Counted from the first letter of the stretch, positions 1 to 9,140 are shown. The stretch is 64,000 bases of DNA from Niabella beijingensis (GCF_020034665.1 NZ_JAIQDI010000001.1:558001-622000); one strand, 5' to 3'. Numbers and translations: made by a program. Notes: generated by a model from the sequence alone, not told the origin.

Positions 1-2
1 CA

Positions 3-506
3 GCTTTGAAAGACAGCTCAACCAAACAAACCCTAAAATCCGCCATTACCATTGCCCTGAAAACTACCAGCGATGAGTTGAGCTTTAAAAAGCAGTTGGC
101 AGAACAGGGCATTAACGTAGTAGTACGGAGGAATGATGCAAGGCGTATTTATGGAATGACATTTATAGACCACAATTCCAAAACCGTTTGGAACGGTTCC
201 CGTTTAGCAAAGGAACTTTCAGCCAACATTTTCAATGACTATTGGAATAAGAATATTCAACCAGAAGTAAAAGAGCCCGCAGTGAATCAATCAAAAAAAA
301 CATACGCAAAAGATATCGAAGATCTGCCTTCAGAAAAACCACATCATTTATTCGACTTCCTCAATACAGAGCCTATCCCTGAGAAACATGAAGACGGTTT
401 GATTGAGGCATTGGGTGGTTTGCTTCCCGAAGCCCAGGGTGAAGATTACGAAGAACAGGATTTTGCCAACAAGATGAAGAAGAAAAGAAAAAGAGGTTTG
501 CACTAA
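3..506 (+). CDS. Relaxase/mobilisation protein, C-terminal part (MobB type)
   Basis: The reading frame is open from the window edge, so the gene begins outside; only about the last 167 codons are here. The visible part has the segment GINVVVRRNDARRIYGMTF followed by an NGSRLAKELS-like stretch, which is characteristic of the region after the catalytic domain of Bacteroidetes MobB-type relaxases. These nick oriT and pilot the strand during conjugation. The tail is charged and ends in a Lys/Arg-rich run (KMKKKRKRG). In related elements the coupling-protein gene follows almost at once; here it is about 1.7 kb away because two foreign genes intervene. The family call is good; the precise subfamily is inferred. 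Confidence 0.75.
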   Translation, partial: ALKDSSTKQTLKSAITIALKTTSDELSFKKQLAEQGINVVVRRNDARRIYGMTFIDHNSKTVWNGSRLAKELSANIFNDYWNKNIQPEVKEPAVNQSKKTYAKDIEDLPSEKPHHLFDFLNTEPIPEKHEDGLIEALGGLLPEAQGEDYEEQDFANKMKKKRKRGLH

Positions 507-629
507 TGGACTGTATATCGGTAATTATTAAATATTCTTATATTAAAAAAAGCTCTATTTACAAAGAAATAAAGCCTTAAATTTTCAATTTACACGATTA
601 CTGAAATGATATTTGTTTTGTACTTTATA

Positions 630-1518
630 TTACTGCATCAAGAAATTAATCATTAATTCAGCTGTTTCATTTGGTTTTTCAGAAAGTATAAAATGTCCGC
701 AATCTTCTATTTTTTTTAATTGTAGATTGGTTGCAGTATTGGGCAACGACATTTGTAACAGGTCATATCCGCTTCCTCCAATTCCAATTACAGGGATTTT
801 AAGCTTATCATAGGTTTTACTATCTTCAATGTCTTTTGGAAATGCTTGATACCAAGCGTTTGACGCTCGGATAGCATTTTTATCATTATAAGCAGAGCTA
901 TAAACAGCTTTATCAAAATCGCTTATGCTTTCCTGATCTTTCAATAGGTTTTTAAATAACCACTCAATAACAATATCCATTCGTCCCTCAAGTAGTTGTT
1001 CGGGCAGTTCTTTTACTTGATTAAATGCAAGCCACCAAGGATAGAGATAGTTTGCACCGAATACAGGTAACATTGGCAAATGATACATTCCTGTATCCGG
1101 ATGCGGGGTATCCAACATGATCAATTTAGCAGCAGTTTCTGGATGATTTACTGCAAAACTTAATGCTACGTGTGCACCGATGTCGTGTCCGCCAATGTAA
1201 ACCTTTTCAAATCCTAATTTTTTCACGAGTTCAAATATATCTTTGGCCATGTTTTTTTTCATAGCCATCTATTGGTTTGTCCGAATTTCCCATTCCTCTC
1301 ATTTCGACAACAATAACATGGTATTTAGTCGCAAGGATAGGCATTACCTTATGATATGCCCACCAGGTTTCGGGATAGCCCGGAATCAAAACTAAAGGCT
1401 CTCCTTGTCCACCCATTACATAATGGAGCTTTACGCCATTTACATCTGCATAATGGTTAGTGAAATTTGGAACTAATTTGATTAGCTCATCGGTGTGAGG
1501 ATTTTTGGTATTTATCAT
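630..1518 (-). pseudogene. Alpha/beta hydrolase (epoxide-hydrolase-like), frameshifted
   Basis: Two overlapping frames together give one hydrolase of about 290 residues, closely similar to the intact hydrolase at 6458-7357. The first frame (from 1518) carries the PGYPETWWAY oxyanion region and runs out at about 1231. The second carries the nucleophile elbow GGHDIGAH, with Asp as the likely nucleophile, and the late catalytic His in DCGHFIL. The break lies in a run of eight T at 1252-1259 (A on the coding strand): the paralogue reads DKRNMAK where this copy changes frame after GYEKK. It is either a real inactivating indel or a homopolymer sequencing error. A -7 box (TACTTTTG on the minus strand, 1610-1617) lies upstream. 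Confidence 0.8.
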
Positions 1519-1609
1519 ATTAAAAAAGCATTGGTATTAAAATCAAAATTATTTAACTATCTCAAATCTGTACAACACGATAATTGTTTGATTGCCAGCT
1601 TGTGATAAA

Positions 1610-1658
1610 CAAAAGTAGGAACTAATTTTACAACACACAAGTATGCAGTATACTGTAT
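1610..1658 (-). promoter_or_regulatory. Divergent promoter region with MerR-type dyad
   Basis: On the minus strand TACTTTTG (1610-1617) matches the Bacteroidetes -7 consensus TAnnTTTG and would serve the hydrolase. CAGTATACTG (1646-1655) is a perfect 10-bp palindrome within a slightly longer imperfect dyad (1643-1658). It sits between the divergent hydrolase and merR genes and is a plausible MerR operator; its function is inferred from position only. Confidence 0.5.
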
Positions 1659-1685
1659 GGTTTATATTTTTAATATATTTAACAA

Positions 1686-2051
1686 ATGAAATTAATAAAT
1701 CAACTTTCCAAGGAAACAGGTATCCCGATTGGAACAATACGTTTCTATGAAAAAAGCGGGCTTTTTAGTGGAGAAACAAAAAAGGAAGTAACCACTAATA
1801 ATTATGTTTATTATGGAGATGAAGTTGTAGAAAAGCTTAGGTTTATACAAATGGCAAAAGCCGTTGGGTTCACATTGTCAGAAATAAAGGAAGTTATCGA
1901 TGTTTGGTATAAAAAAGAGCTTTCACAAAAAGCACAAATTCAAGTTCTTGATCTCAAATTAGCACAAATCGATCAAAAAATAAAAGAATTAAAGACAATG
2001 AAAAAACAAATTGCTTTATGTAAAAGCAATATTGGAAATACAGAAGAATGA
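1686..2051 (+). CDS. MerR family transcriptional regulator
   Basis: The 121-residue protein opens with a MerR winged-helix: INQLSKETGIPIGTIRFYEKSGLF is interrupted only by family-typical substitutions, followed by the wing with YVYYGDEVVEKLRFIQMAK. A C-terminal coiled coil (about residues 75-115, rich in Lys, Glu and Leu heptads) would mediate dimerisation. One cysteine is present near the end, with no clear metal-binding cluster, so an organic or redox signal is more likely than a metal. The gene is divergent from the frameshifted hydrolase with a dyad between them, suggesting it regulates that gene. Both sit as a foreign block between two mobilisation genes. Confidence 0.85.
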   Translation: MKLINQLSKETGIPIGTIRFYEKSGLFSGETKKEVTTNNYVYYGDEVVEKLRFIQMAKAVGFTLSEIKEVIDVWYKKELSQKAQIQVLDLKLAQIDQKIKELKTMKKQIALCKSNIGNTEE

Positions 2052-2212
2052 AATTAGACTACTCCTATACGTTTATTATTCTTACAATCTAACTCTTATT
2101 TTTTAGCATTATTATGGTCAAACACTTCCAGCTAATGCCACAGACTGCCATATTCTTATAGCCACTCTGTAAAACCTCTAAATTCACTTACAAAAATTGA
2201 ATTTATTGAAAT

Positions 2213-4213
2213 ATGCAAGGAGAAGACGATTTAAGAGGTTTAGCCAAGATTATGGCTTTTATGAGGGCTGTAAGCATCCTTTTGATGCTGATGCACTTTT
2301 ACTGGTTCTGTTACGGTTTCTTTTTAGAACGTGGCTGGACATTAGAAATCATCAACAAAATATTGGGTAATTTTCAGCGAACGGCAGGGCTGTTTTCGCA
2401 TACCCTATATACCAAGCTGTTTGCTTTGGTATTGCTGGCTTTGAGCTGTTTGGGTTCTAAGGGAGTTAAAAATGAAAAGATAACCTGGTCTAAAATCTAT
2501 GTGGCTTTAGCGATTGGTATTATCCTGTTTTTTCTAAATTTCCCTTTACTAAAGCTACCATTATTAATCGCTACAATCCTTTATATCCTTACCACAGGCT
2601 TAGGCTATATCGCTTTAATGGTAGCCGGAGTTTGGATGAGCCGTTTGCTTCGTACCAATCTGATGGATGATGTTTTCAACAACGAGAACGAAAGTTTTCA
2701 GCAGGAAACTAAATTGATGGAAAACGAATATTCTGTCAATCTTCCCACAAAGTTTTATTACAAAGGCAAATGGAACAACGGCTGGATTAACATAGTCAAT
2801 CCTTTTCGAGCCTCGATTGTGTTGGGTACGCCGGGTTCAGGAAAATCGTATGCCATCGTAAATAATTACATCAAACAGCAGATTGAGAAAGGCTTTAGTA
2901 TGTACATCTACGATTTCAAGTTCGACGACCTTTCTACCATTGCCTACAATCATTTGCTGAAACACAGGAATAAGTACAAAGTTCAGCCGAAATTTTACGT
3001 GATAAATTTTGACGACCCACGTAAAAGCCACCGTTGCAATCCACTCAATCCTGATTTTATGACAGATATTTCAGATGCCTACGAAGCGGCTTATACCATA
3101 ATGCTAAACCTCAACAGGTCGTGGATACAGAAGCAAGGCGATTTTTTCGTGGAAAGCCCGATTATATTGCTTGCTGCCATTATTTGGTTCCTGAAAATTT
3201 ATGACAACGGCAAGCATTGCACATTCCCACACGCTATTGAACTGCTGAACAAGAAATACGCCGATGTATTTACCATTCTTACATCGTACCCCGAACTGGA
3301 AAATTATTTATCTCCTTTTATGGATGCGTGGCAAGGTGGCGCACAAGACCAATTACAGGGGCAAATTGCATCTGCGAAAATTCCTCTATCTCGTATGATT
3401 TCGCCACAGTTGTATTGGGTAATGACAGGCGATGATTTTTCGCTGGACATCAACAATCCCAAAGAGCCAAAGATTTTATGCGTGGGTAATAATCCCGACC
3501 GACAAAATATTTATTCGGCGGCATTAGGTTTGTACAATTCAAGAATTGTAAAACTCATTAATAAGAAAGGTCAATTAAAGAGTTCCGTGATTATAGATGA
3601 GTTGCCAACAATATATTTTCGAGGACTGGACAATCTTATCGCAACGGCGAGAAGTAATAAGGTGGCGGTATGTTTGGGCTTTCAAGATTTTTCGCAATTA
3701 ATACGTGATTATGGCGACAAAGAGGCTAAAGTTATTCAAAACACAGTCGGTAATATTTTCTCCGGTCAGGTTGTCGGAGAAACTGCAAAGAGCCTTTCGG
3801 AACGCTTTGGGAAAGTATTGCAGAAACGCCAAAGTATGACGATTAACCGCAACGATAAATCTACTTCTATATCCACACAGCTCGATAGCCTAATACCAGC
3901 TTCCAAAATCTCAACGCTTACACAAGGTATGTTTGTCGGTTCTGTATCGGATAACTTTGATGAGCGTATCGACCAGAAAATTTTCCACGCTGAAATTGTC
4001 GTGGATAACGAAAAGGTTTCTGCCGAAACCAAAGCCTATAAGAAGATACCGCAGATATTATCCTTTACTGATGAACTCGGCAACGATAATATGAAACAGG
4101 TCATTGAAGCCAATTACAGGCAGGTCAAAGCGGACGTTGTGCAGATTGTAGAAAGTGAAATGGAGCGGATTAAGAACGACCCCGATTTACAGCATTTGAT
4201 ACAGCAGGATTAA
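2213..4213 (+). CDS. mobC: Type IV coupling protein MobC/TraG family
   Basis: A 666-residue conjugation coupling ATPase that connects the relaxosome to the type IV secretion channel at the inner membrane. The N-terminal 145 residues hold about four hydrophobic segments. The Walker A motif GTPGSGKS is at residues 205-212 and a Walker B-like SSVIIDELPTIYF lies near residue 460; a C-terminal all-alpha tail follows. Length and order match MobC of CTnDOT-type elements. It is intact, so the coupling function could still work. It normally follows mobB directly; here a hydrolase-merR block intervenes upstream and a GlxA-type gene lies convergent immediately downstream (12 bp). Confidence 0.9.
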   Translation: MQGEDDLRGLAKIMAFMRAVSILLMLMHFYWFCYGFFLERGWTLEIINKILGNFQRTAGLFSHTLYTKLFALVLLALSCLGSKGVKNEKITWSKIYVALAIGIILFFLNFPLLKLPLLIATILYILTTGLGYIALMVAGVWMSRLLRTNLMDDVFNNENESFQQETKLMENEYSVNLPTKFYYKGKWNNGWINIVNPFRASIVLGTPGSGKSYAIVNNYIKQQIEKGFSMYIYDFKFDDLSTIAYNHLLKHRNKYKVQPKFYVINFDDPRKSHRCNPLNPDFMTDISDAYEAAYTIMLNLNRSWIQKQGDFFVESPIILLAAIIWFLKIYDNGKHCTFPHAIELLNKKYADVFTILTSYPELENYLSPFMDAWQGGAQDQLQGQIASAKIPLSRMISPQLYWVMTGDDFSLDINNPKEPKILCVGNNPDRQNIYSAALGLYNSRIVKLINKKGQLKSSVIIDELPTIYFRGLDNLIATARSNKVAVCLGFQDFSQLIRDYGDKEAKVIQNTVGNIFSGQVVGETAKSLSERFGKVLQKRQSMTINRNDKSTSISTQLDSLIPASKISTLTQGMFVGSVSDNFDERIDQKIFHAEIVVDNEKVSAETKAYKKIPQILSFTDELGNDNMKQVIEANYRQVKADVVQIVESEMERIKNDPDLQHLIQQD

Positions 4214-4225
4214 TGATTAATCAAA

Positions 4226-5236
4226 TTAATATTGATTTGGATAACTAAAGGATGAACTGAAATTTTTTCTATATTGAGAAGGAGTAACATGAAATGTTTT
4301 TAGAAATATGCGATTCATATTTAGAGAATTACTAAAACCGCATATATTGGCTATCTCATCTATTGTCAACTGTGTATCTGTCAAATAACGACATGCTGTT
4401 TCAGTCCTTAGTTTTTCCACATATTTAATAGGACTTGTATTTAGTTCTTTAACAAAAACCCTTGCAAAGTTTCGAGGACTCATTGATGACAATCCTGCTA
4501 ATTTTTCTACAGTAATATCTTCATGTATATGGTCGTGAATCCAATTCAAAATATTATTTATCGGTTGATAATCTATGTTTTGGGATTCTAACATCATGCT
4601 ATATTGAGTTTGATTACCTGGGCGTTTTAAAAAAAGCACCATTAATTTTGCTATCCTCAATGCGAACGTTTTTCCTAAATCCTCTTCTACTAACGCCAAT
4701 GCTAAATCAAATCCTGCCGTAACACCGGCAGAAGTGTATACATTTCCTTGTTTAATGAAAATAGCTTCTTGATTTACGTATACATCAGGATAGGTTTTGG
4801 CCATTTCTTCACAAAGCTGCCAGTGGGTTACCGCATTTTTATTCCGTAATATACCGGCCTCAGCCAATATGAATGCTCCTGCACACATGGAACATATGCG
4901 GCGTACAATTTTCGACTGTAGTTTTAACCAAATAAGAATATCTTCTTTAAATCCGTTCTTTCGAGGAGCGCCTGCAACTATTAGTGTATCTATCGGATAA
5001 TCAATTTCATGATAATTGCTTTCACAGTTAATGGATATTCTTGGTTTCATCTCAAGTTTCTTACTTATAACAGCTGATACAACGTGTATTTCATAGGAAA
5101 AACTAACATCATTTTTTAAATGCTCCATATTGTCGATAGCACTTTGAAAAACTTCTATTGGCGCAGATACGCTTAACATTGTGGAGTATGGGTGGACTAA
5201 CACTACAACGTGCCTAATATCTTTGGTATTCTTCAT
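4226..5236 (-). CDS. GlxA family regulator (DJ-1/PfpI plus AraC HTH)
   Basis: A two-domain regulator of about 336 residues. Residues 1-190 form a DJ-1/PfpI-like fold, including the nucleophile-elbow region SMCAGAFILAEAGIL with a Cys, and GNVYTSAGVTAGFDLALALVE. The last 100 residues form an AraC-type double HTH (ITVEKLAGLSSMSPRNFARVF, then LTIDEIANICGFSNSLNMNRIF). I prefer the ATG at 5236 over a GTG five codons upstream. It is divergent from the gapA-like gene with 114 bp between starts, so it probably controls that gene and the hydrolase behind it. GlxA-type proteins often sense small electrophilic or amino-acid-like compounds; the ligand here is unknown. Confidence 0.85.
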   Translation of the reverse strand: MKNTKDIRHVVVLVHPYSTMLSVSAPIEVFQSAIDNMEHLKNDVSFSYEIHVVSAVISKKLEMKPRISINCESNYHEIDYPIDTLIVAGAPRKNGFKEDILIWLKLQSKIVRRICSMCAGAFILAEAGILRNKNAVTHWQLCEEMAKTYPDVYVNQEAIFIKQGNVYTSAGVTAGFDLALALVEEDLGKTFALRIAKLMVLFLKRPGNQTQYSMMLESQNIDYQPINNILNWIHDHIHEDITVEKLAGLSSMSPRNFARVFVKELNTSPIKYVEKLRTETACRYLTDTQLTIDEIANICGFSNSLNMNRIFLKTFHVTPSQYRKNFSSSFSYPNQY

Positions 5237-5323
5237 TTCAACTGTTTTCACAAAAATAGTAATTCTTTTTATATTGGCAGTATTTGTATATAGTATGTCT
5301 TTTCTGTCAAATCAATAAAAAAG

Positions 5324-5331
5324 TAATTTTG
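5324..5331 (+). promoter_or_regulatory. -7 promoter element of the accessory GAPDH gene
   Basis: TAATTTTG matches TAnnTTTG and ends 19 bases before the ATG at 5351. The extended sequence GTAATTTTGC (5323-5332) also fits the CTnDOT attachment core GTAnnTTTGC, although in this position it is best read as a promoter. Confidence 0.6.
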
Positions 5332-5350
5332 CAAAAAAGATATTTTAATT

Positions 5351-6361
5351 ATGAAAACGATAAAAATTGGTATTAATGGATTTGGACGAATAGGTCGTCT
5401 TGTCTTTCGTGCAGTTCAAAAATACGAGAACATCCAAGTTGTAGGCATTAATGACTTGACCAGTGTAGATTATTTGGCTTATATGCTAAAATATGATACT
5501 GTACATGGACATTTTGACGGGGAAATCAGCGTAAAGGACGGTAATTTATTAGTAAATGGACAAATCATCCGAATTACATCCGAGAAAAATCCAGAAGATT
5601 TAAAATGGAATGAAATTAATGCAGAATACATTATTGAAGCAACAGGCATATTCTTGACAAAGGAAAATGCACAAGGTCACATAAATGCAGGTGCTAAACG
5701 GGTAGTAATGTCAGGCCCTCCGAAAGATGATACTCCCATGTTTGTTATGGGGGTAAATGAGAAAATGTATAATGGAGAAGTTTTTGTGTCAAATGCCTCT
5801 TGTACTACCAATTGTGTTGCCCCGTTGGTGAAAGTAATAAATGATAAATTTGGAGTAGCGGAAGCGTTGATGACTGCCATACATGCAGCTACAGCATCAC
5901 AAAAGACTGTTGACAGCCCCTCTGTGAAAGATTGGCGAGGTGGACGGGCAGTGACGGGAAATATTATACCATCTTCTACAGGAGCGGCAAAAGCTGTAGG
6001 AAAAGTAATCCCAGAACTTTCGGGTAAAATTACTGGGTTATCTTTTAGGGTACCCGTATTAGATGTTTCTGTGGTAGATTTAACATGCAGACTTAAAAAA
6101 CCTGCAACTTATGAGGAAATATGCCAAACAATTAAAGAAGCTTCAAAAAATGAAATGAAAGGAATATTAGGATATACCGAAGATGAAGTTGTTTCCACAG
6201 ACTTTATAGGAGAAACAAGAACGTCCGTATTCGATACAAAGGCAGGAATATCGTTGTCTCCAAATTTTGTAAAGTTGATTAGCTGGTATGATAACGAGTA
6301 TGGTTTTTCCAACAAAATACTCGACCTTATTATACACATGGAAGCCTTCGCAGTTAAATAA
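5351..6361 (+). CDS. gap: Glyceraldehyde-3-phosphate dehydrogenase, type I (accessory copy)
   Basis: Converts glyceraldehyde-3-phosphate, NAD and phosphate to 1,3-bisphosphoglycerate. At 336 residues it is full length. It has the Rossmann start INGFGRIGR, the catalytic SNASCTTNC (Cys151) and the partner His178. The region after this His reads [15 protein letters not shown], whereas most family members have IHAYTATQKTVDGPS, so the active-site surround is slightly altered. The C-terminal [16 protein letters not shown] is canonical. Being AT-rich, on a mobile element, next to a GlxA regulator and an epoxide-hydrolase-like enzyme, it is probably not the cell's main GAPDH. It could be an inhibitor-tolerant spare enzyme; that is inference. 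Confidence 0.92.
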   Translation: MKTIKIGINGFGRIGRLVFRAVQKYENIQVVGINDLTSVDYLAYMLKYDTVHGHFDGEISVKDGNLLVNGQIIRITSEKNPEDLKWNEINAEYIIEATGIFLTKENAQGHINAGAKRVVMSGPPKDDTPMFVMGVNEKMYNGEVFVSNASCTTNCVAPLVKVINDKFGVAEALMTAIHAATASQKTVDSPSVKDWRGGRAVTGNIIPSSTGAAKAVGKVIPELSGKITGLSFRVPVLDVSVVDLTCRLKKPATYEEICQTIKEASKNEMKGILGYTEDEVVSTDFIGETRTSVFDTKAGISLSPNFVKLISWYDNEYGFSNKILDLIIHMEAFAVK

Positions 6362-6424
6362 TTTATACTACAAAAACACACTCTTTGGAAACATATATTC
6401 TGTCCTATTATGTACTTCGGTGAA

Positions 6425-6432
6425 TATTTTTG
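6425..6432 (+). promoter_or_regulatory. -7 promoter element before the intact hydrolase
   Basis: TATTTTTG fits TAnnTTTG and lies 26 bases before the ATG at 6458. It supports choosing that ATG over the one at 6410, which would lie upstream of the predicted transcript. Confidence 0.45.
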
Positions 6433-6457
6433 TTTCTGGATTGAATCGGTAAACTAT

Positions 6458-7357
6458 ATGATAACAAAGGAAATGTATATGCAATATTCAGACGAGGAAC
6501 TTATAAAATTACTACCGAATTTCAATAATCATTTTATTAATGTAAATGGCATTCAACTACATTATGTAATAGGTGGTCAAGGAGATCCTTTGGTTTTAAT
6601 CCCCGGCTATCCCGAAACATGGTGGGCTTATAATAAGGTAATGCCAATACTCATAAAAAAATATCGCGTTATTGTTATCGATATTCGTGGCATGGGAAGT
6701 TCAGATAAACCTTTTGAAGGATACGACAAGCGAAATATGGCTAAAGATGTCTTTGAACTCGTACAGCATTTGGGATTAAAAAGAATATCGATTGCTGGAC
6801 ATGATATAGGTGCTCATGTTGCATTTAGTTTCGCTGTAAATTATTCAGACATAGTTGCTAAACTTATTATGTTAGACACCCCTCATCCTGACGAAGGGAT
6901 GTATCAATTACCAATGCTACCTATATTAGGTGCTAATTATCTTTACCCTTGGTGGCTTTCTTTTAATCAGGTCAAAGAATTACCTGAACGACTTCTTGAA
7001 GGGCGTATGGATGTTGTTATAGAATGGTTATTTAATCATTTATTGAAAGATGTAAACAGTATAAGTGATTTTCATAAATCGGTCTATGCCGCAGCGTATA
7101 ATAATAAAGATGCTATAAGGGCTTCAAATGGTTGGTATCAAGCATTTCCTCAAGATATACAAGACATGAAGACATACAATAAACTTTCGGTTCCTACACT
7201 CGGAATTGGCGGTAGCGGATACGATATGTTGGCAATGTCTCTTCCTAAAATGATAAGCAATGTAAAACTAAAAAAAATAGAAAATAGCGGGCATTTCCTT
7301 TTAACTGAAAAGCCAACGGAGACAGTTGAACTCATGATAGATTTTTTGGAGCATTGA
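6458..7357 (+). CDS. Alpha/beta hydrolase, epoxide hydrolase/dehalogenase-like
   Basis: About 299 residues, cytoplasmic, with an alpha/beta hydrolase fold. The oxyanion segment is PGYPETWWAY (residues 49-58), where the usual HGxP has Pro for His. The elbow GHDIGAH puts Asp116 at the nucleophile position, as in epoxide hydrolases and haloalkane/fluoroacetate dehalogenases rather than serine esterases. A late His in SGHFLLTEKP would complete the triad. It is an intact paralogue of the frameshifted gene at 630-1518, sharing long identical stretches such as GGSGYD and the ANYLYPWWL region. It follows the accessory GAPDH by 96 bp. The substrate is not predictable; an epoxide or other electrophile is plausible. 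Confidence 0.85.
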   Translation: MITKEMYMQYSDEELIKLLPNFNNHFINVNGIQLHYVIGGQGDPLVLIPGYPETWWAYNKVMPILIKKYRVIVIDIRGMGSSDKPFEGYDKRNMAKDVFELVQHLGLKRISIAGHDIGAHVAFSFAVNYSDIVAKLIMLDTPHPDEGMYQLPMLPILGANYLYPWWLSFNQVKELPERLLEGRMDVVIEWLFNHLLKDVNSISDFHKSVYAAAYNNKDAIRASNGWYQAFPQDIQDMKTYNKLSVPTLGIGGSGYDMLAMSLPKMISNVKLKKIENSGHFLLTEKPTETVELMIDFLEH

Positions 7358-7452
7358 TAAATTTTGGGATACTTACATATTTTCGCCTGATGTCAGAAAT
7401 ATAAATAATGTTAAGAATCATGAATAATAAGATACATTAAACATGATGTTAG

Positions 7453-7839
7453 ATGGACAAATTCTACAAAGAAATGTTGCAAAACTTGGGAACAGGAATA
7501 ATAGAACTTGAAATTGAGGAGGATTGCCCAACCAAACGGTTAGAAGCCATTATCAATACGATTGTAAAAAGCTTGTCCGAAGTAAAAGAGCGTGTTCTGA
7601 AAAGAGGGTTTAAGAACACTGCGGTTTTTACCGGAGTGTACAGAACTGTAAACGATAAACATTGGGTAAGCGATGTGGTAGCAGGAGCAGGATTTGGCAT
7701 TCTCTCCACGGAGCTGGCTTACTGGCTTTTCCCTAAAATCAATGGCTTGCTTACGGGTAAGGAAAAGAGAACGGCAACGATGGTTATGCCTTACTATCAG
7801 AACAAAGGTTTCGGTATCGGCTTAGTACAGAATTTTTAA
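7453..7839 (+). pseudogene. Chimeric ORF: RteC N-terminus joined to PAP2 phosphatase C-terminus
   Basis: The first 56 residues match the start of the RteC family and align with the RteC pseudogene just downstream (MxKFYxExL..., ending in RGFKNT in both). From residue 57 the protein switches to the end of a PAP2-type phosphatase: YRTVNDKHWVSDVVAGAGFG contains the last PAP2 signature, with the catalytic His of the SxxxxxHxxxD block. The N-terminal PAP2 motifs are missing. The join is at about base 7620, with no stop codon. Neither half can be functional alone. It records an illegitimate recombination between an RteC gene and a PAP2 gene. Confidence 0.8.
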
Positions 7840-7850
7840 ATCAGTGTATT

Positions 7851-8267
7851 ATGTGGTTAGTTTATGCTTTATTATCCGCCTTATTTGCTGCACTTACCGC
7901 CATATTCGGTAAGCTGGGCGTAGCGAACGTCAATTCCAATCTTGCAACCGGGATACGGACGGTTGTCATATTGATAATGATATGGAGCATCATAATGGCA
8001 AGAGGCGAAGCAAAAGGAATGAGCATTTTATCAAAACAGAATATCACTTTTCTTATCATTTCAGGAATAGCCACAGGCTTATCGTGGCTATTCTATTTTA
8101 AAGCCTTGCAATTAGGGAAAGTATCGCAGGTAGCAGCCGTTGATAAGCTAAGTGTAGCCCTTACAATCATCATTGCCGTCCTGTTTTTAGGCGAGCAGCT
8201 TACGCTAAAGACATTTGCAGGAGCAAGCCTTATTATCATCGGAACCGTACTATTGGCTTGGAAGTAA
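7851..8267 (+). CDS. Small EamA/DMT-family membrane transporter
   Basis: A complete 138-residue integral membrane protein with one EamA domain (about four to five transmembrane helices). The ends are typical: MWLVYALLSALFAALTAIFGK at the start and GASLIIIGTVLLAWK at the end. Single-domain members work as dimers, in contrast to the two-domain protein at 9262-10152. It starts 11 bp after the chimeric RteC/PAP2 frame, suggesting that the PAP2 gene and this transporter were once neighbours in another genome. Substrate unknown. Confidence 0.85.
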   Translation: MWLVYALLSALFAALTAIFGKLGVANVNSNLATGIRTVVILIMIWSIIMARGEAKGMSILSKQNITFLIISGIATGLSWLFYFKALQLGKVSQVAAVDKLSVALTIIIAVLFLGEQLTLKTFAGASLIIIGTVLLAWK

Positions 8268-8318
8268 TGCCTGCGTACTTTTTTTAATCTCCCCAAATCA
8301 GAACTTAGCAAAAGCCGA

Positions 8319-9140
8319 ATGGAAAAATTTTACAATGAAACATTAGAAAACTCGAAACGGACATCAAAGAATTGGAAATGGAAGCAGATAGCTCCATACA
8401 ACAGGTTGAAACCGTAATCAGGCTTATCATCAAATGCCTGGCGAATGTAAAAGAGTATGTAGTGAACAGAGGATTTAAGAATACAGATGAAGAAATCCGT
8501 TTTTTCAAACACCAGAAACCTGTCATCGTATCAAAGCTGATTTATTATAATGCGATTTATAAAATCGAAACAAAGAAGCCTTATGGTGCAAAACCTATCA
8601 GGAATTACCTCAACAATGAACTGAAAAAGCTGAAACGGTACTTTGATAACAACCTCGAAGTTTATAAATACTACCGCACCAATAATTCCTTCATTGACGA
8701 TCAGTTGTTTTTCAAGGAACAAATACGATATAAAGCTAAGTCTGGACACGTTTTATTTTGAAGCAGACCCGGACTTTTCTACCTCTCACGATTACAAGGC
8801 AGCAAAGATTATCGCCAATGACCTGATACAAGTCTATCTCGAAGACCAGCTTCATAAAACGGTGTATAAAGAAAAATCTACCAACCTGCCAAAACTAAAC
8901 TGGGCGGGAAGCAAGACTGCATTAACCGAACTGATATACGCCCTTCACGCTCAGGGTGCATTCGATAATGCCGATATTAAAATCATTGCCAAAACTTTTG
9001 AAAGCATCTTTCATATTGACCTGGGCGACTTCTATTATACCTTTATGGAGCTTAAAAACCGGAAGGTAAACCGAACGAAATTTCTTGACAGCCTGCGTGA
9101 TGCACTGATAAAGCGGATGGAAGAGCAGGAAGAGGAATAA
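8319..9140 (+). pseudogene. rteC: RteC (excision regulator), two frameshifts
   Basis: Three frames together spell a near full-length RteC of about 273 residues. The ATG at 8319 begins MEKFYNETLE. One base appears missing in the A run at 8347-8350; restoring it gives KLETDIKELEMEAD. One base is extra near 8714, after QLFF; removing it gives RNKYDIKLSLD. The rest (HDYKAAKIIANDLIQ, WAGSKTALTELIYALHAQGA, the end EEQEEE) matches RteC. In CTnDOT, RteC stimulates excision after tetracycline signalling. This copy is dead unless both indels are sequencing errors. An intact RteC lies at 35927-36766. Confidence 0.85.

Noticed and set aside
613..813. Plus-strand ORF opposite the first hydrolase
   Set aside because: It is antisense to the better supported hydrolase frames and has no recognisable domain.
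5323..5332. GTAATTTTGC as a second att core of the element
   Set aside because: It fits the core pattern but sits as a normal -7 box before the GAPDH gene, and both flanks have the same cargo character.
6410..6457. Longer N-terminus for the intact hydrolase (start at 6410)
   Set aside because: The paralogue starts at the equivalent of 6458, and a -7 element lies inside the extension.
6458..7357. Macrolide esterase (serine type) identity for the hydrolase
   Set aside because: The nucleophile elbow has Asp (GHDIG), not Ser, so a serine-esterase assignment is not supported.
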